From: Rhizobium bangladeshense | Lineage (GTDB): Bacteria; Pseudomonadota; Alphaproteobacteria; Rhizobiales; Rhizobiaceae | Direction of reading: 5' to 3' | Length of the DNA stretch: 64,000 nt | Assembly (NCBI RefSeq): GCF_017357245.1 | Contig: NZ_CP071612.1 | Location: forward strand, 375,001 to 439,000 | Shown here: positions 54,351 to 62,628 of the stretch, in pieces | Layout of the letters: each line of letters starts with the position of its first letter | Numbering within the stretch: the first letter of the stretch is position 1 | Notes under the pieces: model-generated | Database searches by the model: none | The model's input: only the letters and a program-made list of their open reading frames with translations | Told to the model about the DNA's origin: nothing | Made by a program: the position numbers and the translations under genes

Positions 54351-55117
54351 ACCAGACTGAAAAGGCCAAGGCATTCGCCGCACTTCACCGCAAGGGCGAT
54401 CCGATCGTGCTCTACAATATCTGGGATGCGGGTACGGCGAAGGCCGTTGCCGATGCCGGCGCCAAGGCGCTTGCCACCGGAAGCTGGTCTGTCGCCGCAG
54501 CTCACGGCTTTGCCGACGGCGAAAAGCTGCCGATGTCGGTGCTTGTGGAGACGGCGAAATCCATCACCGATGCCGTCGATCTGCCGCTCTCGGTCGATTT
54601 CGAAGGCGCTTATTCGGCCGATCCTCAGGGGGCGGCCGCCAATGTCGCCAAGCTGATGGAAGTGGGCGCCGTCGGCATCAATTTCGAGGATCGGGTGGTC
54701 AGCGGCGAGGGGCTTTATCCCATCGAGAGCCAGGCGGCCCGCATCCGTGCCATTCGCGCGATGGCCGACCGCAAAGGCATGCCCTTCTTCATCAACGCCC
54801 GCACCGACCTCTTCCTGGCCGAGAGCGACCTTTCAAAACATGCCGGTCTGGTGGACGAGGCGATCGAGCGGGGCAGGGCCTATGCCGCGGCCGGCGGCAG
54901 CGGCTTCTTCGTTCCCGGCCTGATCGATCCCGCCTTGATCGAAAAAATCTGCGCGGCCTCATCGCTGCCGGTCAATGTCATGATGCGGGCAGGCGCGCCT
55001 GACGTGAAAACTTTGGCAGAGCTCGGGGTCGGCCGCATCAGCTATGGCCCGGGGCCTTACCGGTTGATGATGGAAAGGCTGAGGCAGGAGGCCGCGGCGA
55101 TCTATAGCCTGCTCTGA
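54347..55117 (+). CDS. PEP mutase/isocitrate lyase-family protein
   Basis: A 256-residue TIM-barrel enzyme of the ICL/PEP-mutase superfamily. It shows DFEGAYSADPQGAAANVAKL near residue 84, GAVGINFEDRV near 107 and FINARTDLFL near 146, which supply the magnesium-binding residues. The canonical isocitrate lyase KKCGH motif is absent, so a carboxyphosphonoenolpyruvate mutase-like or 2-methylisocitrate lyase-like activity is more plausible. It overlaps ada by four bases and is presumably co-transcribed with it. Confidence 0.85.
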   Translation: MNQTEKAKAFAALHRKGDPIVLYNIWDAGTAKAVADAGAKALATGSWSVAAAHGFADGEKLPMSVLVETAKSITDAVDLPLSVDFEGAYSADPQGAAANVAKLMEVGAVGINFEDRVVSGEGLYPIESQAARIRAIRAMADRKGMPFFINARTDLFLAESDLSKHAGLVDEAIERGRAYAAAGGSGFFVPGLIDPALIEKICAASSLPVNVMMRAGAPDVKTLAELGVGRISYGPGPYRLMMERLRQEAAAIYSLL

Positions 55118-55132
55118 GCCGATAGGTGCGAG

Positions 55133-55159
55133 GGCCGCATCCGCGCAAAAGATGCGGCC
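55133..55159. terminator. Candidate hairpin between convergent genes
   Basis: A perfect 9-bp stem GGCCGCATC / GATGCGGCC (55133-55141 with 55151-55159) around a nine-base loop lies in the 62-base gap between the PEP-mutase-family gene and lldD, which converge. There is no T-tract, so terminator activity is uncertain. Confidence 0.4.
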
Positions 55160-55179
55160 GCAATGACATCCCGCCCCGC

Positions 55180-56328
55180 TCAGGAACGGAAGCGCAGATT
55201 GCGCCGCGTCAGCTGGTCGACCGAGGTGCACCCCATCAGCTTCATGTCGCGCTCGATCTCGGTGCGCATTGTCTCCAGCGCCCGTTCGACGCCGGGCTGC
55301 CCGGCGGCGGCAAGCGGAAAGAGATAGTAGCGCCCGAGACCCACGGCCTTCGCTCCCAGCGACAGGGCCTTCAGTACATGGGTGCCCCGTTGCACGCCGC
55401 CATCCATCATCACGTCGATCCGGTCGCCGACCGCATCGACGATCTCAGCCAGCTGGTCGAAAGCGCTGCGCGAGCCGTCGAGCTGACGCCCGCCGTGATT
55501 GGAAAGCACGATGCCGGTGCAGCCGATCTCGACCGCCCGCTTGGCGTCCTCGACAGACATGATGCCTTTCAGGCAGAATTGCCCGCCCCAGGCCTGCACC
55601 ATCTCCGCCACGTCGTTCCACGACATGGAGGGGTCAAGCATTTCGGTGAAGTAGCGGCTGATCGACAATGCGCCGCCGTCCATCTTGACGTGGTTTTCGA
55701 GCTGCGGCAGCCGGAAAGCCTCATGCGTCATCCAGTCGATCGCCCAGGAGGGCTTGATCGCAAACTGCATCATGCCGGTGAGATTGAGCTTGAAGGGAAT
55801 GGCGAAGCCGGTGCGCTTGTCGCGCTCGCGGTTGCCGCCGGTGATGCTGTCGACCGTCAGCATCATCGCCTGCACGCCGGCCGTCTTCGCCCGCACCATC
55901 ATCTCGCGGTTCAGCCCGCGGTCCTTGTGGAAATAGAACTGATAGACCTGGGGCCCGTCGCTGATCTGCCGCGCCTCCTCCAGGCTGATCGTGCCGAGCG
56001 AGGAGACGCCGAACATCGTGCCGTATTTTGCGGCCGCCGCCGCCACTGCCCGCTCGCCTTGATGATGGAAAAGCCGTTGCAGCGCGGTCGGCGAGCAATA
56101 GACCGGCATGGCGAGCTTCTGCCCCATGACCGTCACCGACATATCGACATCGGCCACCCCCCTGAGAACATCGGGCACGAGATCACAATTTTCGAAGGCC
56201 GCCGTATTGCGCCGATAGGTCACCTCATCATCGGCAGCACCATCTATATAGTCGAAAATCGGCCCGGGAAGACGCTGCTTGGCCATGCGCCGGAAATCGT
56301 GGAAATTATAGCAGTCTGTAAGGCGCAT
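55180..56328 (-). CDS. lldD: FMN-dependent L-lactate dehydrogenase-family alpha-hydroxy-acid oxidase
   Basis: A 382-residue FMN enzyme with the family active-site motif SNHGGRQLDG near residue 277 (catalytic His and Arg) and a conserved N-terminus ending in IFDYIDGAADDE. It oxidises L-lactate or a related 2-hydroxy acid and passes electrons to the respiratory chain. Substrate identity within the family cannot be told by eye, and no lactate permease or GntR regulator is adjacent. The ATG is at 56328. Confidence 0.87.
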   Translation of the reverse strand: MRLTDCYNFHDFRRMAKQRLPGPIFDYIDGAADDEVTYRRNTAAFENCDLVPDVLRGVADVDMSVTVMGQKLAMPVYCSPTALQRLFHHQGERAVAAAAAKYGTMFGVSSLGTISLEEARQISDGPQVYQFYFHKDRGLNREMMVRAKTAGVQAMMLTVDSITGGNRERDKRTGFAIPFKLNLTGMMQFAIKPSWAIDWMTHEAFRLPQLENHVKMDGGALSISRYFTEMLDPSMSWNDVAEMVQAWGGQFCLKGIMSVEDAKRAVEIGCTGIVLSNHGGRQLDGSRSAFDQLAEIVDAVGDRIDVMMDGGVQRGTHVLKALSLGAKAVGLGRYYLFPLAAAGQPGVERALETMRTEIERDMKLMGCTSVDQLTRRNLRFRS

Positions 56329-56699
56329 CTCTGTGCTCGACCCGTTTCGTGTTCGGGCCGCAACCTAATGCACGATTCGAAATCTTGCCAAGGCTTCATT
56401 GTACGATTTGCGACCTCTCGAACGGGATATTACTGCTTGCATGGGTGCAGGTCGCGATGATTGTCAGCCGCGGCATCCGCCGAGACGCCTCATCCTTGTA
56501 CGTTGCCGTTTCCGTACAATGCGGTTGTGCGGCGGGGACACGCGTTTCAGGATAAGCTTGAAGGAGTACCCTGCGGCACGCCCGTAAAAAAGTACGAAGT
56601 ATCTCGCACTCGAGAGAGCCTCACCTCGCAGGCGAATCCTCGAAAGGACACGCCGCAGTGCTACTCCTGGCATCACCGGCCGCTGGCGGCATTGCACAC
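56329..56699. other. Intergenic region between lldD and the nitrilase-fold gene
   Basis: About 370 bases without a supported gene. It contains imperfectly repeated ACGATTCGA/ACGATTTGC-like words (56391-56412) that could belong to the lldD regulatory region. I saw no promoter or riboswitch with confidence. Confidence 0.45.
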
Positions 56700-57704
56700 C
56701 TAAAACATATCCCGGGCGTCGCTACGCGGGTCGCCCTCCACCCGGTGCGGCTCATAGAGCCCTGATCGAGCCTTGCGGCGCCACGGTCGAGAAAGATCGC
56801 CGGGACTGTCGTCGATGTCGGCAAGGGCGATTGCGGGCATTCCATCAGCCTGGCATTGCGCCGCCCACCGGCCGCCGGGGGCGACGATCCCTGATACGGC
56901 CGGATCAGCCAGTCCCGGATGTGTTGAGAGAGAAAAACTCACCCAGTATCTGTTGGTCGATGCATGCCCCTGCGCCTCGGCGGCGAAGGCCGCATCGTTG
57001 GCGGGCACCCCGCCGGTGGTCGAAAACAGCACGCAATGCGCATCGAGCCGCTCATACTCGCTAAAAATCTCAGGAAAGTGGCACTCCATTCCCAGCGAGC
57101 AACCGAAGCGGATGCCGTCCACCTCGAAGGTGACGGGGATCGAGCCCGGCGTGTACATGAAGGAGATCTTGGTGTTGGAGAGCAGGCGCTCATCATAGCG
57201 CGTCACCAGTTCGCCGCGGTCGGAGACGACATAGAGGCTGCTATGCGGCCGGTGCGGCGCCGTCAGCTGATGCGCCGAGCCGATCACCGCCCATAACCCG
57301 AGTTCGCGAGCGAGGCTGCGCGTCGCATCCAGCTCCTCGCGCAGCACGCCCCATTCGAACCGCCGCCAATCGGAAGCGCCGATTTCCCTCGGCCCGACCT
57401 CCGACATGATGCGTTTGTTCGGCGCGCAGATGGTGCCTTCTGGGAAGTGCACGAGCCGCGCACCCGACTCCCGCGCCTGGCGCATCTGCCTCCGTATCTC
57501 CTGCCCGCCTTGGCGAAGCCTGTCGATATCGCGTGGATCGTCCATGTAGATGGTCTGCGCTACCGCCATGCGCAGCCGCCTGACATCAGGCTTTCGTTCC
57601 TGCGTCGGCGCGCGGCGGATATGCATGAGAGCGGTCGTGTAGGATTCACCCGTCTTGGCGGCGCGTGCGCGCACGCGGCGTTTGAGGTTTCCGTTTTCGG
57701 TCAT
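56700..57704 (-). CDS. Nitrilase-superfamily protein, catalytic cysteine apparently replaced
   Basis: A 334-residue protein with a nitrilase/CN-hydrolase fold. The glutamate of the triad is present (Glu89 in HFPEGTI). Where family members carry Cys-x-(E/D)-x-x-F-P-E, this protein has Gly205 in GCSLGMECHFPE, with cysteines at 202 and 208 instead. At the usual lysine site Y-x-K it has YDERLL, with Lys179 a few residues later. The first 30 residues hold a basic motif with RVRARAAKTGESYTTAL. It may be a non-catalytic or altered-specificity member. The ATG at 57704 is one of two possible starts; upstream codons (to 57758) are open. Confidence 0.8.
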   Translation of the reverse strand: MTENGNLKRRVRARAAKTGESYTTALMHIRRAPTQERKPDVRRLRMAVAQTIYMDDPRDIDRLRQGGQEIRRQMRQARESGARLVHFPEGTICAPNKRIMSEVGPREIGASDWRRFEWGVLREELDATRSLARELGLWAVIGSAHQLTAPHRPHSSLYVVSDRGELVTRYDERLLSNTKISFMYTPGSIPVTFEVDGIRFGCSLGMECHFPEIFSEYERLDAHCVLFSTTGGVPANDAAFAAEAQGHASTNRYWVSFSLSTHPGLADPAVSGIVAPGGRWAAQCQADGMPAIALADIDDSPGDLSRPWRRKARSGLYEPHRVEGDPRSDARDMF

Positions 57705-57942
57705 ATCTCGGCCTTTCCAGTCTCGGACGGCATTCCCCGGCAAGCGCACCCGAAACATCAGGGCTGAGGTTTGACGACCCGAGACGGAAAGTCCCTTTGC
57801 CTCCTGAAGAAAGACCCTGCCGGGGAGGATCGAAGGAGGTTCGGCGGAAGGTCACGCCAAGCAAAAACATGCCGCCCCGGCCGCGATTCGTCAATTCCGT
57901 TAGAGGGTCGACCTGACTGTCTCCGGTCCCCTGATGCCATGT

Positions 57943-58074
57943 TCAGCGCTGTCCCACAGGGCGGCGGTTGCCAACATCGCGGGGGAGGCCGACACGCCGC
58001 AGCCCTTTCCGCGGCATGATCATGTGCGGGAGCTTGATTGCCGATGCCAGGCCGAGCCTTTCCAGCAGGCGGAT
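57943..58074 (-). pseudogene. Displaced 3' end of the desaturase reading frame
   Basis: Read in the frame shifted by one base relative to the desaturase gene, this stretch encodes IRLLERLGLASAIKLPHMI and ends at a TGA at 57943-57945. This resembles the expected conserved C-terminus of acyl-CoA desaturases (GW..I..LE.LGLA..IK.P). It joins the upstream frame if one T is added near 58075. It therefore looks like a coding end cut off by a one-base deletion or a sequencing error. Confidence 0.6.
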
Positions 58075-58880
58075 GAATGCCAACCGAGGTCTAGCTGACC
58101 CTGCTCGATGCCGAGCCTGGCCGATTCCGGAAAGGCGTGGTGATTGCCGTGGAAGCTTTCGCCGAAGGTAATGAGCCCGAAACGCGGCAAATTATAGCCC
58201 TGCACTGCGACATGATCGACGCTCCAGCCCTGATGGCCGCCGCGATGGGCGAAATGGCCGACCAGCCAGTGTCCGATCAGCGATACCGATATTCGCACCG
58301 CACTCCCCCAGACCAGCCACGACAGCCCGCCGAACGCGAAGAGCGCGAGCGCCGGGGGAAGTTGCTGCGCCATCCATGTCGCCTCCAGGAGGCGATAGAA
58401 GCGGTCGTGCCGCACCCGCTCTTCGATCTCGAAACGCGGCGGATGAGCCAGCGTCACGGCGCAATGCATCTGCCAGAACGCGTCGACCAGGAAAGACTGT
58501 CGGTGGGCATAAAGGTCATGGCAGTTTCGCTGCCGCTGCGCCCAGTCGCGAATATCATGCGCGTAAATCATGCCGAAAGGGCCGGCCATGCCGACCAGCG
58601 TACCGAGATAGACGAGAAAATGCTCGATCCAGAGAGGGGTGCGGAAGGAGCGGTGGATCAGCAGCCGGTGCATGCCGACTGAATGGCCGAGGCAGATCGT
58701 GATGGCTGTCGAGAGGGTAAAGACGGCAAAGGCGCTCCAGGTGAAGGTCGCCGGCCCACCAATGATGGCAATCAGGCTCATGGCGGTGATCCAGATCGAC
58801 TTTGCTGGCATCCAGACCACTCTGCCCTTCACCGGATCGCTGCTGTCGTCGATCATGCGTCCGGTGGAAATACTGCTCAT
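58020..58880 (-). CDS. Acyl-CoA desaturase-like protein with an altered C-terminus
   Basis: A 286-residue membrane di-iron fatty acid desaturase-like protein. The first histidine box HRLLIH and the third box HGNHH (in GESFHGNHHAFPESA) are present; the middle box appears as HDLYAH in place of the usual HxxHH. Four or more hydrophobic segments are visible. The last 18 residues (after residue 268) look non-homologous, apparently because of a frameshift at about 58075. The ATG at 58880 has a strong AAGGAG site. It diverges from the ArsR-type gene across an operator region. Confidence 0.78.
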   Translation of the reverse strand: MSSISTGRMIDDSSDPVKGRVVWMPAKSIWITAMSLIAIIGGPATFTWSAFAVFTLSTAITICLGHSVGMHRLLIHRSFRTPLWIEHFLVYLGTLVGMAGPFGMIYAHDIRDWAQRQRNCHDLYAHRQSFLVDAFWQMHCAVTLAHPPRFEIEERVRHDRFYRLLEATWMAQQLPPALALFAFGGLSWLVWGSAVRISVSLIGHWLVGHFAHRGGHQGWSVDHVAVQGYNLPRFGLITFGESFHGNHHAFPESARLGIEQGQLDLGWHSSACWKGSAWHRQSSSRT

Positions 58881-58934
58881 GGCAACTCCTTCCAATCGGG
58901 CGCATTCTCCACTTGAACGCCGCCAGTTTATTCA

Positions 58935-59002
58935 TTAATTAAGCAATTACCTAATTATCTTGCGTCAAGACCGTTAATTAAGCAATACACTAATTGCTTA
59001 AT
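58935..59002. promoter_or_regulatory. Repeated palindromic operator between desaturase and ArsR gene
   Basis: TTAATTAAGCAAT occurs twice, at 58935-58947 and 58974-58986, 39 bases apart. In the second copy ATTAAGCAAT (58977-58986) is followed by ATTGCTTAAT (58993-59002), a perfect 10-bp inverted repeat with a six-base gap. The first copy has an imperfect right arm (TAATTATCTT). The AT-rich region lies between two divergent genes, so the ArsR-type protein probably binds here and controls both. Confidence 0.72.
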
Positions 59003-59039
59003 TTTCGACGGATCGGTGCAATGATGCCGGAGCCCGGAT

Positions 59040-59399
59040 TTGGAAAACGAGACTTTCGACGACACTACAGAAGGCAGCTCTGTCGGCGCCGCGCAACGGG
59101 TATTCCACGCGCTTTCCAGCGCTCCACGGCGAAAGATTCTTGCCTATCTCTCGGCCTCGGGTCTGACCGCTGGAGAGATCGCCGACCGCTTCAGCATGTC
59201 CAAGCCAGCCGTTTCGCAGCATCTTTCCGTTCTTGAAACAGCGGGGCTGATCCGACGGGAGAAACAGGGCCAGTTCGTTCACTATTCTCTGATCGAGAAC
59301 AATCTCGTCAATACGCTCAACGGTTTCGTGCAGGAAGTCTGCCCGATCGGCCGGCCGATCAAGAAGGAAAGTCAGGCGCGCGCTCGCGCGAAGGAATAG
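59040..59399 (+). CDS. ArsR-family transcriptional regulator
   Basis: A 119-residue winged-helix regulator: AQRVFHALSSAPRRKILAYL near residue 18, then LTAGEIADRFSMSKPAVSQHL as the helix-turn-helix. No cysteine metal-binding motif of the classical ArsR/SmtB type is present, and the sequence fits the SdpR-like group. The frame has no ATG; it opens with TTG at 59040, seven bases after a GGAG site. It diverges from the desaturase gene. Its signal could be membrane state or fatty acids; that is inference. Confidence 0.84.
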   Translation: MENETFDDTTEGSSVGAAQRVFHALSSAPRRKILAYLSASGLTAGEIADRFSMSKPAVSQHLSVLETAGLIRREKQGQFVHYSLIENNLVNTLNGFVQEVCPIGRPIKKESQARARAKE

Positions 59400-59532
59400 C
59401 CTTGAACGGCGGGCGAATGCGATGCCGGTGTGATCGCCGGATGACGGATGGCGAGAAGAGGGATGAGTGCGGACCGGCCTGCGCCAGCGTGAGGAGATGC
59501 GCCCCTCCTGGAGTGAATGGGCGCAGCCTTGA

Positions 59533-60420
59533 TCAGGGAACGATCAACGTTCCGATGCCGTGCTCGGTGAAGATTTCGAGCAGGACGGAATGGGCGGTCT
59601 TGCCGTTCAGGATGACGACGCCCTGTACGCCCGCCTTGATCGCATCGATGCAGGTCTCGACCTTTGGGATCATGCCGCCTGAGATCGTGCCGTCGGCGAT
59701 CAGCGCATGCGCTTCGGCGACGGAAAGCTCCTTGATCAGCTGACCCTTCTTGTCGAGCACGCCAGGCACGTCGGTCAGGAACAGAAGACGGGTGGCGTTC
59801 AGCGCGCCGGCGATGGCGCCGGCAAAAGTGTCGGCGTTGATATTGTAGGTGGCGCCGTCGCGGCCCGGGGCGACGGGCGCGATGACCGGGATCATCTCGG
59901 AGCGGGCGAGCAGATCGAGCAGCGTGCGGTCGACCTCGACCACTTCACCGACGAAGCCAAGATCAAGCACCCGCTCAATGTTCGAATCCGGATCTTTGAT
60001 GGTCTTGCGCGCCTTTTCGGCGAAGACCATGTTGCCGTCCTTTCCGCAAAGGCCGATTGCCCATTCGCCCGTCTGGTTGATCAGCGCGACGATCTCTTTG
60101 TTGATCGAGCCGGCGAGCACCATCTCGACGATCTCGACCGTCTTCTGGTCGGTGACGCGAAGCCCGCCTTCGAATTTCGATTCGATGCCCATCTTGTTCA
60201 GCATGGCGCCGATCTGAGGGCCGCCGCCGTGAACCACGATCGGGTTGACGCCCGATTGCTTCAAAAGCGCGATGTCGCTGGCAAAGGCCTTGCCGAGCTC
60301 GGGATTGCCCATGGCGTGGCCGCCATATTTCACCACGATCGTCTTGTTCTCGTAGCGCTGCATGAAAGGCAGCGCCTGGGCGAGAAGACGTGCCTGGATT
60401 TCGCTTTCGGACTCGTTCAT
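59533..60420 (-). CDS. argB: N-acetylglutamate kinase
   Basis: A 295-residue amino-acid kinase catalysing the second step of arginine biosynthesis. The N-terminal [14 protein letters not shown] near residue 25, the glycine loop [10 protein letters not shown] near 68 and [13 protein letters not shown] near 254 are diagnostic. The ATG at 60420 is directly before the conserved N-terminus. It diverges from the ECF sigma factor gene across about 145 bases. Confidence 0.96.
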   Translation of the reverse strand: MNESESEIQARLLAQALPFMQRYENKTIVVKYGGHAMGNPELGKAFASDIALLKQSGVNPIVVHGGGPQIGAMLNKMGIESKFEGGLRVTDQKTVEIVEMVLAGSINKEIVALINQTGEWAIGLCGKDGNMVFAEKARKTIKDPDSNIERVLDLGFVGEVVEVDRTLLDLLARSEMIPVIAPVAPGRDGATYNINADTFAGAIAGALNATRLLFLTDVPGVLDKKGQLIKELSVAEAHALIADGTISGGMIPKVETCIDAIKAGVQGVVILNGKTAHSVLLEIFTEHGIGTLIVP

Positions 60421-60565
60421 GGGGACCCCGCAGGAGTTGATCGCGGGCCTTTTATCGCAAGTTTCTGACCGAGGGAATAATCCAGGCCGCAATAGTTTTG
60501 CGTATGTGGCACGGAGGCGGAGGAGTTGGACCCGCCGGTTGAGCAGGCACGAAATGAGGAACGGC

Positions 60566-61105
60566 ATGCAAGGCGATGAGACCAAGGACCTGATCGGCCG
60601 CATCGCGCTCGGCGATCGCCTGGCCTTCGCTGCCCTCTACAACCAGACCGCACCGAAACTTTTCGCGATCTGCCTGCGTATCCTGAGGGACCGCGCGGAG
60701 GCCGAGGAGGCCCTGCAGGAAGTCTATATCAGCATCTGGCAGCGCGCTCGCAGCTTCCAGGCAACCTCGGGATCGTCCTCGGCATGGCTGGCCGCAATTG
60801 CACGCAACCGGTCGATCGATCTGCTGCGTGCGCGCAAGCCCGTCGCCGACGAACTCGACAGTGCTTACGATCTCGCCGATTCCGAATCCGACCCGGAAAG
60901 CAAGGCGGCGACGAAGGATGAAGGAAGGCGGATTGACACCTGCATGGAAGAGTTGGAAGCTGATCGTGCGGTCGCCGTGAAACGGGCTTATGTCGAAGGG
61001 CTGAGCTATCAGGAACTGGCGGATCAGTTCGGCGTTCCGCTGAACACGATGCGGACCTGGCTCAGGCGCAGCCTCTTGAAACTGAGAGAGTGCATGGAAC
61101 GATGA
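60566..61105 (+). CDS. ECF-family RNA polymerase sigma factor
   Basis: A 179-residue sigma factor with region 2 (residues 15-80, including [18 protein letters not shown]) and region 4 (125-175, including [20 protein letters not shown]), without regions 1 and 3, as in the ECF class. The ATG at 60566 has a GAGGAA site and the ATG four codons earlier is weaker. Its last codon overlaps the anti-sigma gene (ATGA). No target promoters could be defined by eye. The gene order sigma / RskA-like / fasciclin suggests a stress-responsive module. Confidence 0.9.
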   Translation: MQGDETKDLIGRIALGDRLAFAALYNQTAPKLFAICLRILRDRAEAEEALQEVYISIWQRARSFQATSGSSSAWLAAIARNRSIDLLRARKPVADELDSAYDLADSESDPESKAATKDEGRRIDTCMEELEADRAVAVKRAYVEGLSYQELADQFGVPLNTMRTWLRRSLLKLRECMER

Positions 61106-61821
61106 CATCGCCCGACAAAAGCAAGGGAAACCGCTCCCGCGACGAGGTCCTCGCCGGTGAATATGTGTTGGGCGTCCTGTCGCTGCAGGACCGCCGGGTG
61201 GTGGAAGAGCGCATGCGCCACGATCGGACGTTTGCGGCGATCGTCAGCCGGTGGGAAACCAACCTCTCCGCGTTCAACGATGAATATGACGGCGTCGCGC
61301 CGAGCCGGGAAACCTTCAAGCAGATCGAGTCTCGACTGTTCGGCGATGCCGGGAAGCCTGCGTCCTTCTCACAGGGGCTTTGGAATTCTGCGGTTTTCTG
61401 GCGCTCACTGGCATTCGCCTGCATCGTCGTCGCCGTCAGCGCCGTCATCTTCGCCTCCGGCGTTGTGCCGCAGCCGCAGGGGCCGACACCGCTGGTGGCT
61501 GATCTTTCGGGGCAGAACAACGCGATCGATCTCCGGGCCTCCTACGAAATCCAGAGCGGCCGGCTGAAGATCGTCCCGGTCGCCGCCGGCAAGCCCGAGG
61601 AGAAGTCGCTCGAACTCTGGCTGGTGCAGGGCGGCGGCACGCCGAAATCCCTGGGTGTCTTCCAGCCGGGCGAAAGCGGCGAGCTCGTCATTCCCGCCGA
61701 AATGCGCAGCAATATCACGGACGGCGCAACCCTTGCCGTCAGCCTCGAACCCTTCGGCGGTTCGCCGACTGGGCAGGCGACAGGCCCGGTCGTCGCCAGC
61801 GGCGCGGTGCGCCGGCCGTAA
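61102..61821 (+). CDS. RskA-type anti-sigma factor
   Basis: A 239-residue bitopic membrane protein. It has a cytoplasmic N-terminal sigma-binding region (residues 1-95), one membrane helix (about 100-122) and a periplasmic beta-rich C-terminal RskA domain with ELWLVQGGGTPKSLGVF near residue 172. The zinc-binding HxxxCxxC of ZAS anti-sigma factors is absent. It probably holds the sigma factor inactive at the membrane until released by a periplasmic signal. It is coupled to the sigma gene by a four-base overlap. Confidence 0.88.
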   Translation: MTSPDKSKGNRSRDEVLAGEYVLGVLSLQDRRVVEERMRHDRTFAAIVSRWETNLSAFNDEYDGVAPSRETFKQIESRLFGDAGKPASFSQGLWNSAVFWRSLAFACIVVAVSAVIFASGVVPQPQGPTPLVADLSGQNNAIDLRASYEIQSGRLKIVPVAAGKPEEKSLELWLVQGGGTPKSLGVFQPGESGELVIPAEMRSNITDGATLAVSLEPFGGSPTGQATGPVVASGAVRRP

Positions 61822-61947
61822 CGCAATGCCGACGTAAATCAATTTCTCCTGTCTGAAACTCTTCGACGCGGCCTTCCGTAGTTCGAAACGTCCGGACGAC
61901 GCTCAGGCATGATGCCGGCGGACGGTGACCGGTCAGAGGAGAAAATC

Positions 61948-62502
61948 ATGACCTATCTGTTGCGCGGCCTTACGCTCACGGCCGCCATGTCAGCCATTGC
62001 CTTCGCCGCTTATGGGAAGAACCCAAAAGTCGGCGGCGCTGCGATGTTCGAAACCAAGAACATCGTCGAAAATGCCGTAAACTCCAAGGATCACACGACG
62101 CTGGTCGCCGCCGTCAAGGCGGCCGGCCTCGTCGGTACGCTCGAGGGCGAAGGCCCCTTTACAGTGTTCGCCCCGACCAACAAAGCTTTCTCCGCCCTGC
62201 CGAAAGGCACCGTCGAGACATTGCTGAAGCCGGAAAACAAGGCGACGCTCACCAAGGTTCTGACCTGCCATGTCGTGGCGGCGGACGCGATGGCGAAGAC
62301 CGTTGCCAAGATGATAAGAGATGATGGCGGCGAGCATGATATCAAGACCGTCGGCGGCTGCGTGATCAAAGCCCGGGAAAATATGGGCAAGATCACCCTG
62401 ACTGATGAAAACGGCGATGTCGCGCATGTAACGATCGCCGACGTCAAACAGTCGAACGGCGTCATTCATGTCGTCGATAAAGTGCTGCTGCCGAGAATGT
62501 GA
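61948..62502 (+). CDS. Secreted fasciclin-domain protein
   Basis: A 184-residue protein with a probable signal peptide (residues 1-21) and one fasciclin (FAS1) domain: GEGPFTVFAPTNKAFSALP near residue 67 and NGVIHVVDKVLLP near the end. It is similar in kind to the symbiotically induced Nex18-type proteins of rhizobia. The ATG follows GAGGAGAAAATC. It lies 126 bases after the anti-sigma gene and may have its own promoter driven by the ECF factor; that is inference. Confidence 0.88.
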   Translation: MTYLLRGLTLTAAMSAIAFAAYGKNPKVGGAAMFETKNIVENAVNSKDHTTLVAAVKAAGLVGTLEGEGPFTVFAPTNKAFSALPKGTVETLLKPENKATLTKVLTCHVVAADAMAKTVAKMIRDDGGEHDIKTVGGCVIKARENMGKITLTDENGDVAHVTIADVKQSNGVIHVVDKVLLPRM

Positions 62503-62628
62503 AATTAACGCATCGGCCGCGGCATGGGGCGCTCGTTTGGGCGCTCCAGCTATCCAATGAGCCACTGCCGACGGCTTCGGGTTGCCTTTGCGCATGGTCG
62601 GGGCCGTCAATCATTTGGAACAGCCCTA

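Noticed and set aside
56600..56700. Possible glycine-riboswitch-like sequence (GAGAGAGCCTC ... GGCGAA ... AAAGGACA)
   Set aside because: Only a few words agree by chance; the order and spacing of the conserved core do not fit, and no glycine-related gene follows.
57646..57894. Minus-strand frame of 82 codons upstream of the nitrilase-fold gene
   Set aside because: It overlaps that gene's start in another frame, has no ribosome site of note and looks like random arginine-rich translation.
59498..59525. Hairpin TGCGCCC / GGGCGCA between the ArsR gene and argB
   Set aside because: Short stem, long loop and no T-tract; probably not a terminator.
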